A stretch of DNA of 64,000 bases from Gaeumannomyces sp. JS-464 (taxonomy: Eukaryota > Ascomycota > Sordariomycetes > Magnaporthales > Magnaporthaceae): positions 10,602,001 to 10,666,000 of the forward strand of contig NGZR01000001.1 of the NCBI GenBank assembly GCA_002197995.1, given 5' to 3'. The first letter of the stretch is position 1, and the number at the start of each line of letters is the position of its first letter. The notes beneath the pieces were generated by a model. It was given only the letters and a program-made list of their open reading frames with translations. It made no database searches and was not told the origin of the DNA. Below are positions 14,094 to 24,934 of the stretch, piece by piece. The position numbers and the translations under genes are program-made.

Positions 14094-14415
14094 GCCGCTA
14101 CGAGACGGACATGTATATAGCAGATTGATAACTGGGCTGGACCTCACGCCGACCGCCTGTGAATAAGAAACAAGGTTCATGAAGTCGTATGTACAGATTA
14201 CCCGTAAAGACAGACGTAGTGTTCTGGCCTGGATATCCCTGTGATACTCCATTGTTTCTCGGAGCTCCCCAGACAGTCCGGCCCAGTGACCGCGGTATCC
14301 AAATCCCTTCATACATCGGACGATGCCCACACGTCGGGAGTAGTCACGCCGGCCCAGCCTGGGATGGCACTCGCCGCATATTATTTATTGCCCGTGCCGC
14401 CCGGCCCGTCGGCAC
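14094..14415. other. convergent 3' region
   Basis: The shared 3' flank of the cupredoxin-like gene and the GT32 gene, which face each other. Nothing else is seen. Confidence 0.4.
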
Positions 14416-15495
14416 CTACGCAAGATTATGCTCCTCGCTCGCCAGCTGCCGGTACCGAGGCCGAGACCGACAGCGCGCGCACCACATGCATACCAGAATT
14501 GCCAGCAGCGGCACGACAGTCATCAACACCCCAACCTCGACCAGGTGGTCGCCCAGCCAAGGGAAGAAGTGGCTGTCCCAGTTGGACCAGGTGCCACCAC
14601 GGACCTGTGTGAAAAAGACCCAGGCGTCGGCGCCGGGCCTCATCTCCATCAGCACGTGGTGCAGCGGCCTCCAGCCCGCGCCGAGGCCCTCCAGCCCGCC
14701 GACCGTGCCGTCGGGCCGCAGCAGCCAGTGGTAGCGCTCCCACATGGCCGTGACGAACCACTGGCCGCTCGCGTAGCTGATGATGACGTACGGCAGCAGG
14801 TAGTTCCAGTCCCACACCGGCAGCTTCTCCGTCAGCAACACAAACAGCGGGTGGCCCTGCTGGCCGCCCATGATGTTGTTGCTGAGCGCGCCGCGGCCGC
14901 CGTCGGTCGTGAAGGCGGGGTAGTAGGTCATGGGGTCGAGGCTGGCGGCGCAGCCGTTGTCGAGGTCGAGGTAGATGCCGCCATAGTGGCGCAGCAGGAA
15001 GTAGCGCAGCACGTCGACGCGCTGGATCGGGAACTTGTAGCCGTCGTAGGTCGGGAGGAACCACGCGAAGTACTCAGCTAGGAAGGCCCGGGAGGTGTCG
15101 GTGTACCAGATCTGCATTGGTGTCAGTTAGTGCTGTCCGCATCTCTGGAAGGCCCCGAGTATGCCCACCTTGTGCTCCCACTCTGGGTTCAGCACCTGGC
15201 ACGTCCGGCGGGCTTCCTCCCAGTGGGGCGGTAATCTTGTGCTCCCCGGCAGCTCCCAGGCGTGGAAGATCTGGTGGGTGATCTTGGGCACGACTGCCAC
15301 TCGGCGGTCGTGGTCGGTCCGGTTGTGGGCGATGGCGATCTCGGGCTGGCTGATGACGACGCCCGCATGCGGCCGGAAAACGCCAAAGATGCCGAGGAAG
15401 ACGACGAGACGCGTGAGGGCGTATGCTAGGACGAGTAAACCAAAGGCTGCTGGCAGGGCGATCAGGAGGAGCCGACGCGAGCGTAGGTGGACCAT
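14416..15495 (-). CDS. GT32 mannosyltransferase-like (SUR1/CSG1, inositol-phosphoceramide type)
   Basis: Exon 1 (15495-15169) starts MVHLRSRRLLLIALPAAFG, an N-terminal membrane anchor, and carries VPKITHQIFHAWE, the GT32 opening. The intron is 15112-15168 (GTGGGC...CAG). Exon 2 (15111-14416) carries YDGYKFPIQRVDVLRYFLL and the DxD metal/nucleotide-sugar motif in GGIYLDLDNG, then a C-terminal hydrophobic helix (VLMTVVPLLAILVCMW). Total 340 aa, with the frame intact. The two membrane segments around a lumenal catalytic domain are the layout of MIPC synthase subunits, which mannosylate sphingolipid in the Golgi; OCH1-like protein mannosylation is the alternative. Confidence 0.82.
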
Positions 15496-16751
15496 GGTGA
15501 AGGGTGCCGACCTCTGGCTGTCGTCGCGGTCCGGCGAGAGGGAGGTCGTCTCAGCAGTCGCTGGGAGGCTTTCTAGACACAGGGTCAGAACATTGCCCGG
15601 CGGAGCCGATACTCGAAGCGCAGGTGCGACCAGATGGCAACGGCATCAAAGCGCGCGGTCTGGCGTGCCTTCTGGGAGCCATGGTGGCGGTAAGGTTTGG
15701 CACGGTCCCACTGATGACGTTGTCTGATATTTGGAGAAGGGGCAACGGGTGCTCCGGAAGCTTCACTCAGCCAGAAGCCTGAACCATCCACCCCATCCAC
15801 GAAGAGAGGGACGCGAAAGAGCACGGAAACTGCGGACTTTTATTTGGGCGCCTGCCAGGCATCTCGGCTTGTCTATATGTCTCCCAGCATCGTCAACCCG
15901 GGAACTGGCGTGTAGACCTGGAGGCGTCAGGATTGAGCGTTTTCTGTATCTAACTGTATGCCCTAACTATGCTCTCTGCGCAACAATACGAGCCGCTGCC
16001 TTCTGCATCTTCTCTCTCGGCGGTATGGCTGCTAGCAGCTTCTAGACCAGTCTGCGGAGCCGGCAGTTGGGCTCAAGCTTTGGAGGCGCCAGCGCGTGGG
16101 GTCTTCGACTGACTCCCGGGCCATCGCTGAGGCCAGGCACAGCGCGGAAATCCGTTGGAGGCTCCAGCACAGCGCGCGGTCCATGCGCTGTGGCTGCGTT
16201 CTTGCGGTCAAAATTCCTGGCGGAACAACCAAAGTCCAACGACGAGTCGCTGGCGAGCAAACCGTATTTGGAGGCCAGAGTCAGTAATGCTTACTGCGAC
16301 GCGGCTGTACTGTTACTGTGCCAGCCCCTGACCACGGCGGCGGGGCATGTCACGTGACGCCTCGACAGGGATTGCACGCTCTCCGCCAGCCCCAGAGCTT
16401 CAGCACTTCAATTCGCGACGCCAACTCGCCAACGGCCGCCGCATGTGCCATCGACCCGATCCAGTGGCTACCCCAGATCGCCGGTCTGTGGATCCGCCGC
16501 CGATCTCCAACGCAATGCCGGCTTACTTGGCATTACTTGTTGCGGCGAAGGCGGCCCGGAACAGTAACGCGCGGCAGCCAACTGCCATACCAACAGACGC
16601 GACATGGGGATGGCCATCGTTATAAGACCTGGGTCGAGGGGCTCTTGGTCCGAGATATCCACATCGACCCAGACCAAGTGCCTTTTCGACCCACCAAGCA
16701 GACATCACTTGAACTGCTGTATCCCACCCAACAAACACAGACAAAGCCACG
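15496..16751. promoter_or_regulatory. divergent intergenic region of GT32 and collagen-like genes
   Basis: These 1.26 kb lie between divergent starts. TATAAG at 16621-16626 lies 131 bp before the collagen-like ATG and is its likely TATA box. No gene is supported inside. Confidence 0.45.
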
Positions 16752-18039
16752 ATGAGGCTCGCTGTCGCCCTCGTCCTGGCCTCGCTCTCGGCCGCGGTTC
16801 TTGCCGAGACCGAAGCAACCGCAACCGCAACCGTCACCACCAGCATCATCTCGACCGTCACAGAGGGCTCGTCCGTCGCCACGACCACGGTGACCGCCAC
16901 GCCCTCGAGATTCAAGGCCGCCAACGCTACGGCCACCGTAACCAAGACGGTGACCAAGCGCCCGCGCCCAACCGGCAGGCCCAAGAGGCACCACCACAAG
17001 CACCTCGGGCCCAACTGCCCCTGCATGAAGAAGATGATGAAGCTGCGCAAGCACAGGCAGCGCAAGAACGGCAGGCCCGGGCACAGCAGCTACAAGGCGC
17101 GCAGGACGGGCTACAAGATTACTCCCCCCTCGTTCCCCGCCCCAGCCCTTCGCCCACCCAGAATCGTCTTCCCGGCCTTTGCCGAGTCGGCCTCCACTCA
17201 GGACGCCATGGCCCAAGACCGGCCGCCTGCACCAGCCCCTGAGCCTGGCATGTCCGAGGCCCCGTCGTATGGTGCCGGCCGCCGCCTGCGTCGCAACATC
17301 GACACCCGCCGCCGACAGGCCCCCGCCACCGACGGCTGGTGCAAGGACGGAAAGACATGTCCTCAGGGAACCTGCTGCAGCAAGGAGGGGTGGTGTGGCG
17401 CTACGGAGGCCCATTGCACCGGTGGTGCTCCTGGCGGTGCCGACCCTACTGGCGCTGCCCCTGGTTCTCCTGGTTCTCCTGGTTCTCCTGGTTCTCCTGG
17501 TTCTCCTGGTTCTCCTGGTTCTCCTGGTTCTCCTGGTTCTCCTGGTTCTCCTGGTTCTCCTGGTGCTGCTGGTTCTCCCGGTTCTCCTGGTTCTCCTGGT
17601 GCTGCTGGTTCTCCTGGTACTCCCGGTACTCCGGCTGGCGGCCCTCCTGCCGGCGGCACTCCCGGAGGCCCCACTGACGGTCCTCCAAACAGTGCTGGTG
17701 CCCCTGGTGGTCCTGGTGGTCCTGGAAGTCCCGGCGGCCCTCCAGACAGTGCCAGTGCCCCTGGTGGTGCTCCTGGTCCTAATGACGGTCCAACTGCTCC
17801 AGGTGGTGCTGGTGGTCCTGCGCCTCCTGGTGCCGGCGGTCCCGGAGGCCCTGGCGCCCCCAAAGTCCCCGCTGGCGGTCCTGCTCCTCCCATTGACACG
17901 GCGAGCAGTGACCCTCCGGTCGATCCCACCATCCCTGCCACACTCTGCCGGTCCCGCTGCTCCTGTCGGCGGCTCAGGCTCTGCATCCGTCGCTGACGGC
18001 ACCTCTGATGGAACTTCAGGCGCAGGAGAAGACGCGTGA
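16752..18039 (+). CDS. secreted chitin-binding-like protein with collagen-type G-S-P repeats
   Basis: The start MRLAVALVLASLSAAVLAE is a signal peptide. Thr/Val-rich mature sequence (TATATVTTS) and a basic His/Lys/Arg region (RHHHKHLGPNCPC) follow, then a Kex2-like RRLRRNIDTRRR. A short Cys module WCKDGKTCPQGTCCSKEGWC resembles the core of CBM18 (hevein) chitin-binding domains but is shorter. Next come eleven perfect Gly-Ser-Pro units and about 110 residues of looser Gly-X-Y/Pro-rich sequence. Near 17945 the frame shifts: the frame ending SGSASVADGTSDGTSGAGEDA at 18039 continues the composition, whereas the other frame ends in an Arg/Cys tail at 17996. The likely location is cell wall or extracellular matrix; filament formation by the collagen part is inference. 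Confidence 0.72.
17463..17561 (+). repeat. 11 perfect copies of a 9-bp repeat (GGTTCTCCT)
   Basis: An in-frame minisatellite encoding Gly-Ser-Pro, followed by variant units (GGTGCTGCT, GGTACTCCC). Because 9 nt is a codon multiple, length change would lengthen or shorten the collagen-like rod without loss of frame. Confidence 0.95.
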
Positions 18040-18391
18040 ACAGACGCGCGACAGTAAGCTGGATCGTTTCTTTTCGTCACCGTGGCAGGGCTGGCTTGGT
18101 CTGGCCCTCCTCTTTCTTGCTTTTTCTTTTCTGGCGGGCATTTTTGCGCTCCTCTTCATGTGCTATTTACTGGAGTTTGGGCTGGTCGGCGTTTGACGTT
18201 GCGACGAACAATAGAAACACGTTCACCATCTCACTCTCTGAGCCCCGAACTTTCTGGGAAATAATGTTACAACGCATGCAAAAGCTGTCAGTGATACATG
18301 CACACAAAGCATGGCTCGCCTGGAGCCTGCTTATTCTTGTCTTTCCTAAACTCCCTGCGCCCTCGCTCGCCTGATGCGGTCCCTGTCGCGC
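18040..18391. other. convergent 3' region
   Basis: The 3' flank between the collagen-like gene and the Zn2Cys6 gene. No gene is supported. Confidence 0.4.
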
Positions 18392-20534
18392 TCAATGTTC
18401 GTCCCTGGGGACAATATTGCATTGTTTCTGGAGGCCGTCAGCTGGTACCCGACTGTGGGTGGGGTGCCTGTTACTTACCCTCAACAGAGCCGCTGTCTGG
18501 CCAATCCCGCCCTCGTCGCCAATATACTGCAGTGCCGCCCGAAGCACCTGCTTCTGCGGCTCTGCGCAGAACTGGGACACGAGCGCAGCGTACAGGACGG
18601 AAACGGACGCGACCATGGTGAAGTCGGTCACGTCGTTAGGCGCGGGGGCGGCACGGATGTGGTCATGGGCCGCACCAGCGTCGTCTTGTAGTATCGGATG
18701 CAGCGCATAATTCCGCGGATAGCCCGCCTCGCCAGGTCGGCTGCCAGCAGGTATTCCGGATCGCTCTCGTACGCGTGCGAGTCCCCGCCTTCGGCAAAGC
18801 TGATCCACGCCAGGCAGCGCACGATGGAGTGGCTGACCAGCAGACTGGCCGCCATGCAGGTCGAATAGAAGCTGGCCTCCTTGTGGTCGGCAAAGTCCAG
18901 CACCTGCATGGCCGCCCCGTCGCTGTCAGGAGTCTCGGGCGGTGTTCGCTGCGAGGCCGGGGACGCCGACGGCGTCTTGACGGATGGAGAGCGTGGCCAC
19001 AGGGCCGGGCTTGCTTCATGCCGCGGTGCCATCCGCATGCCCGACTGGTCCTTGGCCGACTGTGGCAGTTGGACAAGTCCGGACTCGGGGACAACGCCAG
19101 ACACGAAGGGGCCCCGGCGAGTAAGAATGTTGGGTATGGACTCGCCGTGCTCCAACGCGTCGGCAGCGTCGAAAAACTCATTGGAGATCTCCAGGGACTG
19201 CTTCTTGAGCTCGCGCACGCGTGACACCACCTCGGGGCCGTACTGGCCGCTCTCGATTGCCTGCACCATCTGGCCGCGTTGCCAGGCCAAGCTCGCCATC
19301 CAGAGGCCGAGTTGGCCCAGCGTGTCGCGGAAGCCTACCGGCATGAGCGATTGCTCGAGCGTGTCGGTGAAGGAGACCTCGTGGCCGGGCAGGACTTTGA
19401 GCATGAGCTGGGGTTACAGGTCAGCATCTGTCTCGACGGCCATCTTTCACGCCAAGTTTCGAGGCACTGACCATGCGGCTTCGTGCCAGTACCAGCATCT
19501 CCTTGCATTCCTGGGATTTCATATTCTCCATGCCCAACAGGCGGACGAGCTGCACCGCGCCCTTGATGTGGGCCTCGAAGGCATCCAGCTGCTGGCTGGG
19601 GCAAGCGAGCGTCTGTTGGTGTCAGCCTGTATCGGCCGAGCCGAGCCGTGTCGGTCGAACTGTGCCGCTCGACTTACTTCGTATATCGCCATCAGCAGCA
19701 CCGACGCCAGCGTCTGCGTCTTGGTCCCCTCTCCCCTCGCCAAGCCCTGGACGGCCTCGCCGACGGCGCGGATGGCGCGGACGTACTCGACCTGAGCCTG
19801 CGCCCTCAGGCGACGGAACGACGGGCGGGCCGACAGGGCGGCGAGCGACGCGGCGCGGAAGGCGTGGTCGAAGCAGGCCTCGAGGCCGTCGCTGTCGCCG
19901 AGCATGGACAGGATGAACGAGTGGGAGCCCCGCTCGCCCGGCCGCGTCGGCGCCCTGACGTAGCTATCGAGGAAGAAGGCCCGCGCCTGGTCCTCGATGG
20001 GCACCTCGACGCGAGCGGGGATCCTGCCAAAGGGCGTCGGCACTATGACTGTGAAGTTGCCGCCGCCCTCGAACGCGTCCTCCAGGTATGTCGGCATGTC
20101 GGGCCACCGCGTCTCGAGCTTTTCCGTGTACGCCATCCAGCGCTGGCCCACGAACGGGGCCGGCTCCTTCCAGACACCTGCGCTCTTCGTGTCCTGGTCC
20201 TGTGCCCGCCGCCTCGCTGATGCCTTTTGTTGATGAGTGGGTGGCGAGCCTTTGCGTTTCTTCTGTGGCGCTGTTTCCCGATAGCCAGGGCAGTTGATTC
20301 GCAGCCTCTCGCATCGTGTGCACCCGGGCTTTGTCTCATCGCACGGCGTGCGCCGCGCCTGGCACAGGAGGCAGGCGGTGGGCGATGCTTGATCAGCGTC
20401 AGCAATCGCACTCTCAGCCAACAAGAACAAAGGACATGCTCACCTTGTGGCAGCCTGCCCACGGCCCCTCGCAAGCCAGTTTGGCTGCCTACGTGCGACT
20501 CCGTAGCGACTGGTCCTTGTATAGCTGCTGTCAT
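18392..20534 (-). CDS. Zn2Cys6 transcription factor
   Basis: ATG 20534 (MTAAIQGPVATESH) opens exon 1 (20534-20444). Introns are 20388-20443, 19613-19677 and 19408-19471, all with good GT...AG ends. The first intron joins RLPQ to ASPTACLLC in frame. The zinc cluster is CLLCQARRTPCDETKPGC followed by TRCERLRINC, the Cx2Cx6Cx6Cx2Cx6C pattern that binds two zinc ions and DNA. The rest (about 590 aa) is the helical fungal-specific regulatory region (LASVLLMAIYE; HIKGAVQLVRLLG; ALVSQFCAEPQKQVL). One frame break near 18670 moves the C-terminal part to the frame ending at 18392; adding one base gives about 652 aa. Its regulon is unknown. Confidence 0.82.
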
Positions 20535-22185
20535 TTTGACTGTCTCCTGCGCCGCGAACGAGGAGCAAGCAGGCTCCAAGGACGCAAGGTGGAATCGCTG
20601 AAGATAAATGAAACCAGGCCAGTCAGCCGCGCCGAAAGCGGCTGCATCTCAGCCAGTGCGCCTGTCTGGCTAAGCGGCTCGTCCGCTCGGCCCTCTGCGA
20701 CCAACGCCCACGGCAGGAGCCGACAGCACTGGGATGCATCGCGCCTTATTCGAGGGGCCTGGTTGGTGCGGGGCAGGTTGGGCCAGCCGGCTTGTGAAAC
20801 AACCTTGACAAAGGCGCGGGTTTGGACACAACCGGCCCCAGTGGCCGTCGAGATCGGACGAAAGAGGGAGTCGAGGGCCGTGTTGCGCCAGGGGTTCCCG
20901 GGCGCGGTACCATACCGGAAAGGACCAGTCGATGACGGCCGAGGCACTAAATGGGACACTCGTGGGGCAGCTTTGCCAGATTTGGTTTCGAATCGGCGCC
21001 GTCCCGATCCCGCCGCCCGTGCCAGGCGCCTGTGTGGAGACGGAGCGTTTGGCCATGCAGCAATCTGGCAAAGCCGGGAGGTAGCCATAGTCTGTGACAT
21101 AATTATCCCAATTCGCCGGCCGGAATAGGCTCAAGGCCTCAGTTATTGCTCGCCACGTTGGGACATGAGATCGCCCGAACCTGGCGGCGTGATTCATACA
21201 CAACCAAAGGTAGAGTCCATGCGTGGCCAGTTTTGAGCGTGGGGTTGCCTATGTGAGGTATCGAGCAAAAGGACCGACTGGAGCCACGCAGTGCCTTGCT
21301 GTGGCCGCCGCCAGACGCTAAGCACATGGCCGATGGTCGCTCAGCTGTTGTCTTGGGCACTTACACAGCAGCTGTTGTCTTGGGCACTTACATAGCAGCT
21401 GCGGAAACTGGGCACTTACACAGCAGCTGCGGAAGCTTCTGGGGAGCCGGCTCGTGCGCCGCCAACGCCCGGCAAATATCCCCGTGACGTCAGGCAGGGC
21501 AGCAATGGTGAATTTGGGCAGGGTGGTTTTGCCTGAGTGGAAATAGCAGTGGCAACCCCAAGATTCAGACCGATCTTCTGCGGTCTTGTCGCTACCAGAA
21601 GGACCTCGACATTCCCTATACAAACTGTCGCCGGTACTCACGGACATGCTGGGTGACGTATCGTGCCATTGCATCGCTTGGAAGGCATCTTCCTGGCCGA
21701 TTTACGCTGACTTTTAGGTTTCTACTTTGAGCTGGCGTATCCTGCGAGTCCCATGTTCCTCGCTGTGGTCATCTGTTTATGGAAAGGCGCCAGTCTCTGT
21801 TTGATTTGAAGACCGGACGGACAGGGCAGTCAGGTTGCGTTGACCCCAAAAGGCTGTTGGCTCCAAGAGGCAATGTCCAAAGTCAAGATGGCCTCATCCG
21901 CGCGGGACAAGCTCGCGGGTTGACAATAAAGTCTGATGCATCACAAAGTGCGCTCGTCTGGAGCGCGCAGGCCGTTAGAGGGAAAATCTCGATGAACACT
22001 TGGCAGGCAATATCCTCCGGCACATGCTTGAAGTTGAGATAGTATTTCTTGGCCTGTTCCATTTTGAACAAGCTGGTGAATCCAAAAATATCGTGCCCCC
22101 AAAACGCCCAAGATATAAAAGTACTAATCCCATCAAACGCCGAGAAAAGGAAAAGGCTTGCTGTCAGATAAGTATTATACAAGAC
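20535..22185. other. long intergenic region
   Basis: About 1.65 kb upstream of the Zn2Cys6 gene. Apart from the tandem repeat at 21342-21436 I see no supported gene or RNA. Confidence 0.5.
21342..21436. repeat. 27-28 bp tandem repeat, about 3.4 copies
   Basis: The unit begins CAGCTG and ends GGGCACTTACACAG. Copies 1 and 2 share the same TTGTCTTG interior; copies 3 and 4 share CGGAAAC/CGGAAGC instead. It lies in noncoding DNA. Confidence 0.85.
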
Positions 22186-22812
22186 TCATGAGGAGATGTG
22201 CCGAAGAGGCTCGGCTCGGGATGACTGCTGACGTTGTTTAGTAAATAGACCCCAGAAGCCGCCGGCCGAACGGCCCTTGGGACTGCCGGCGGACTTGGGG
22301 CTCTGCTTGGGGCTAGAACTGGCTTCGGGCTGGCTCGCGGACTCGGGGCTTTCCCAGGAGCCCGAGTAGTCGCCCCACCTGTCGAGGCCGCTGCTATTGT
22401 TAGTCCCGTCGGTGGTCTTGGTGTTCTTGCCCTCGCGGGTGATGTCGTCGTCCCATTCACTGCCGTCGTAGATGAACTCGTCGCTGTCTACGAAGCTGTA
22501 AACAGCGCTGTGGGTGCCAGCGGGGTCTTGCGGCACGGCCTCGTAGCCGTTGGACACCAGGCCGGACAGGCTGCCCAGCTGGCTTTGGGCGAGGCCCCAG
22601 GAGCTGGAAAAGGCCTGCATCAGAGCGAGGATAGAGTGTCCTGTACTAGTGCGAAGTGTGGCGTCAGTTCGGTTAGCAGGCGATACTCGATAGACAGATG
22701 GTGGATTTCTGGACGTGGATCGTGATAGAGGCACCGACGAGGATGCTTTGGGTGATGATTCGTAGAAGTCAAAGGACCTCGCGCTGGTTGTTCTTTTTAT
22801 GTCTGCTAACAA
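22186..22812 (-). CDS. Ser-rich hypothetical protein
   Basis: The open frame starts MLADIKRTTSARSFDFYESS. A probable 72-nt intron at 22615-22686 (donor GTATCG, branch CTGCTAACC, acceptor GCAG) would join SVYR to AFSSSWGLAQSQLG in frame. The middle has an acidic, less repetitive patch (SFVDSDEFIYDGSEWDDD). The C-terminal third is Ser/Pro/Lys-rich and ends near GGFWGLFTKQ. No signal peptide or domain is recognised; it is probably disordered. The intron signals and the non-repetitive core are the only support for a real gene. Confidence 0.42.
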   Translation of the reverse strand: MLADIKRTTSARSFDFYESSPKASSSVPLSRSTSRNPPSVYRVSPANRTDATLRTSTGHSILALMQAFSSSWGLAQSQLGSLSGLVSNGYEAVPQDPAGTHSAVYSFVDSDEFIYDGSEWDDDITREGKNTKTTDGTNNSSGLDRWGDYSGSWESPESASQPEASSSPKQSPKSAGSPKGRSAGGFWGLFTKQRQQSSRAEPLRHISS

Positions 22813-23454
22813 TCTAGGAATGCATGGTCCGGGCGCCGGGACTCCAGGCCAAACGCTCGCTGATATACAGCTGCCGTCGATGCTCTCTTACTCGACATGA
22901 CTGCTGTCGGGTCGCGGTGCTTGGCGTTGACTGCGGTACAGTAAAAGGAGTAATTCAGGGGCACTAAGCAGGCGCTGGTTGGCTGATGCTGACCCACTTT
23001 CTTACTGCGAAGGAGCGCAGGCACACGCTGGCCAGCGACCTCTGTCAGTGGTCGATCCTGCTATCAACGGTGCATGCGTGACTGATGTGCATCTGGCTGA
23101 AGCCGCGCTGGCACTGACATCGCGACCTCGGGTTCGTTGCGCGTGTCGCTATCGCAAATCCAACAACGCGCCTCGGTTCTATGGCGCCATGCCACAATGC
23201 TGGGGCCTGAATTTACCTGACTTCATGGGCTAGGAGCATGGTCGCCTGGGCCAGGCCAGGGCTGTGCTGGCTTCACCGCCGACCGCAGCGAAGTCGGTGC
23301 CGCTCCGATTCACGATAGCTTCGTTTGCGCGGCCCATAGGGATCCACCATGTGCGTGAATGACTGGATGTGGGGGTTTTGACATTGTTTTTTTTCTCCCT
23401 TTTTTTGTCCTCCACTCCGCTAACTCCACGACACTCTCCCTCCATGGCGTTCCG
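22813..23454. other. intergenic
   Basis: No supported gene. The 3' part is the promoter and leader of the methyltransferase gene; an ATG at 23444 opens a four-codon frame (MAFR, stop) overlapping the chosen start. Confidence 0.4.
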
Positions 23455-24663
23455 ATGACCCCCCCCCCCCCCCCCCCCCCCCCCCAGTCTCCCGCTGGCG
23501 CCCACCAGCCTGCCTCCTCCGAGGGGCCTGCCCGAGCTACCAGCCAGCGCTGTTTCTTCGCGGCCGTCGCCAACCTGCGCGCAATCTACTGCCCTTGGCG
23601 CCGTCGGCCGCCGACATCTACCGCCACCACGACAGGCTGCTGCCCGCCACAGGCGGACTCGGGCTACACGTCCAGCGACGACGACGGCGGCTCTCCGGTC
23701 GGCAAGAACGAGCCTGCGCTCGCGAGCCTGCGCGCCGACTCCCTGGAGCGCGACTTTGCCTTTCGCTGGCTGAGCGCCCTGGTCCTGCGCGCCGACGAGC
23801 TGCGAGTCACCGACGACGAGCGCGACCAGCTGGTCAACGAGGCCTCAGCCGTCATCGCCGCCCTGACCGTGCCCTCTGGTGCGGACTCTGCAGCAGACGA
23901 GCGCGACGACCGCGACGCCGAGGACCGCGGCATAACGCGCGACTTCTCCTTCCCCGTCGCGCCCGAGCTCGCCGCCTCGCCCGTGCGCGTGCGCCTCTTC
24001 GACGCCGACCTGTCTGGACCCGACCACACCAATGTTGGCCTGCAGAGCTGGGGCGCCTCCATTGTCTTCTCAGCCCTAGCCTGCGCCGCCCCGGCCCGCC
24101 TCGGCCTGACGAGAGTCGCGCTCGGGCCCTCCCCCTGCGTCGTCGAGCTCGGCGCCGGGACCGGCCTCGTGGGGCTCGTGCTGGCTGCCCTGCTGCCCCG
24201 CGTCGGCGTCAATGCCACCGTGGTCGCGACCGACTATCACCCGGCCGTGCTGGCGAACCTCGCCTCCAACGTGGCCGCGAACCAGCAGACGGCGTGCCAC
24301 GTCGAGACGTGCATGCTCGACTGGTCTGCCCCAGTCCTGTCGCCCCCGCTTCCAGGGCCCGGTGGTGCCGACCTGCTCGTCGCGACCGACGTCGTGTACG
24401 AGGCCCAGCACGCCCTGTGGCTGCGTGATTGCGCGGCGCGTCTGCTTTCTCCTCAAGGCGTCTTCTGGCTTGTAGCTACTGTGCGCCCCGCGGGCAGGTT
24501 CGAGGGCATCAGCGACACTGTGGAGACGGCATTTGGCGCTGGGAGCGTCGGTTCGGACCAGCGACGCCTCACGATACAGCACACGGAAATGCTCGCCAAG
24601 CAGAAGGGCGTGGGACGGGGACACGAGGTCGGCTATAGACTTTTCAAGGTCGGATGGACGTAG
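23455..24663 (+). CDS. METTL21-type protein methyltransferase (Methyltransf_16)
   Basis: The likely start, ATG 23455, runs directly into a Pro run encoded by poly-C. The N-terminal 130 residues are variable, then DADLSGPDHTNVGLQSWGAS introduces the seven-strand SAM fold. Motif I is VVELGAGTGLVGLVLAALLP, the acidic SAM-ribose residue lies in VVATDYHPAVLANL, and the family signature D-x-x-Y appears in LLVATDVVYEAQH. Relatives methylate lysines on eEF1A, eEF2, Hsp70 and similar proteins in the cytosol; the target here cannot be read. The length of about 403 aa is somewhat long because of the N-terminal extension. The poly-C tract makes the true frame at the very start uncertain; an upstream start in the same frame at 23359 is possible. 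Confidence 0.75.
   Translation: MTPPPPPPPPQSPAGAHQPASSEGPARATSQRCFFAAVANLRAIYCPWRRRPPTSTATTTGCCPPQADSGYTSSDDDGGSPVGKNEPALASLRADSLERDFAFRWLSALVLRADELRVTDDERDQLVNEASAVIAALTVPSGADSAADERDDRDAEDRGITRDFSFPVAPELAASPVRVRLFDADLSGPDHTNVGLQSWGASIVFSALACAAPARLGLTRVALGPSPCVVELGAGTGLVGLVLAALLPRVGVNATVVATDYHPAVLANLASNVAANQQTACHVETCMLDWSAPVLSPPLPGPGGADLLVATDVVYEAQHALWLRDCAARLLSPQGVFWLVATVRPAGRFEGISDTVETAFGAGSVGSDQRRLTIQHTEMLAKQKGVGRGHEVGYRLFKVGWT
23459..23485 (+). repeat. 27-nt poly-C homopolymer
   Basis: An uninterrupted run of Cs at the predicted start of the methyltransferase, encoding polyproline. Such runs are slippage-prone in vivo and error-prone in sequencing, so its length should not be trusted. 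Confidence 0.9.
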
Positions 24664-24716
24664 ACGATAGAGCCCCCACGGGTTACGAGACATGACGAAG
24701 AGCCAGACAAATGGTG

Positions 24717-24820
24717 CCGAGATAGACCGATAGACGACAGCTACACTAGACGAGCACCGAGATAGACATAGACGACAGCTAGACTAGACGAGGTACCGAG
24801 TAGACATAGACGGCGGCTAG
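24717..24820. repeat. about 40-bp tandem repeat, 2.6 copies
   Basis: Units start CCGAGATAGAC (24717, 24757) or CCGAGTAGAC (24796) and share the interior TAGACGACAGCTA. It lies 3' of the methyltransferase. Confidence 0.8.
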
Positions 24821-24934
24821 CAGATAGAAAATTGCACGAGCATTTATCCTCCCAGGAGGCCTGTCTCGACCCCGCCCCAGTGTTGCACCTACTTGATCCT
24901 GCTGTTGAGCCACCAGGATGCTGTGCCCGCGCCA

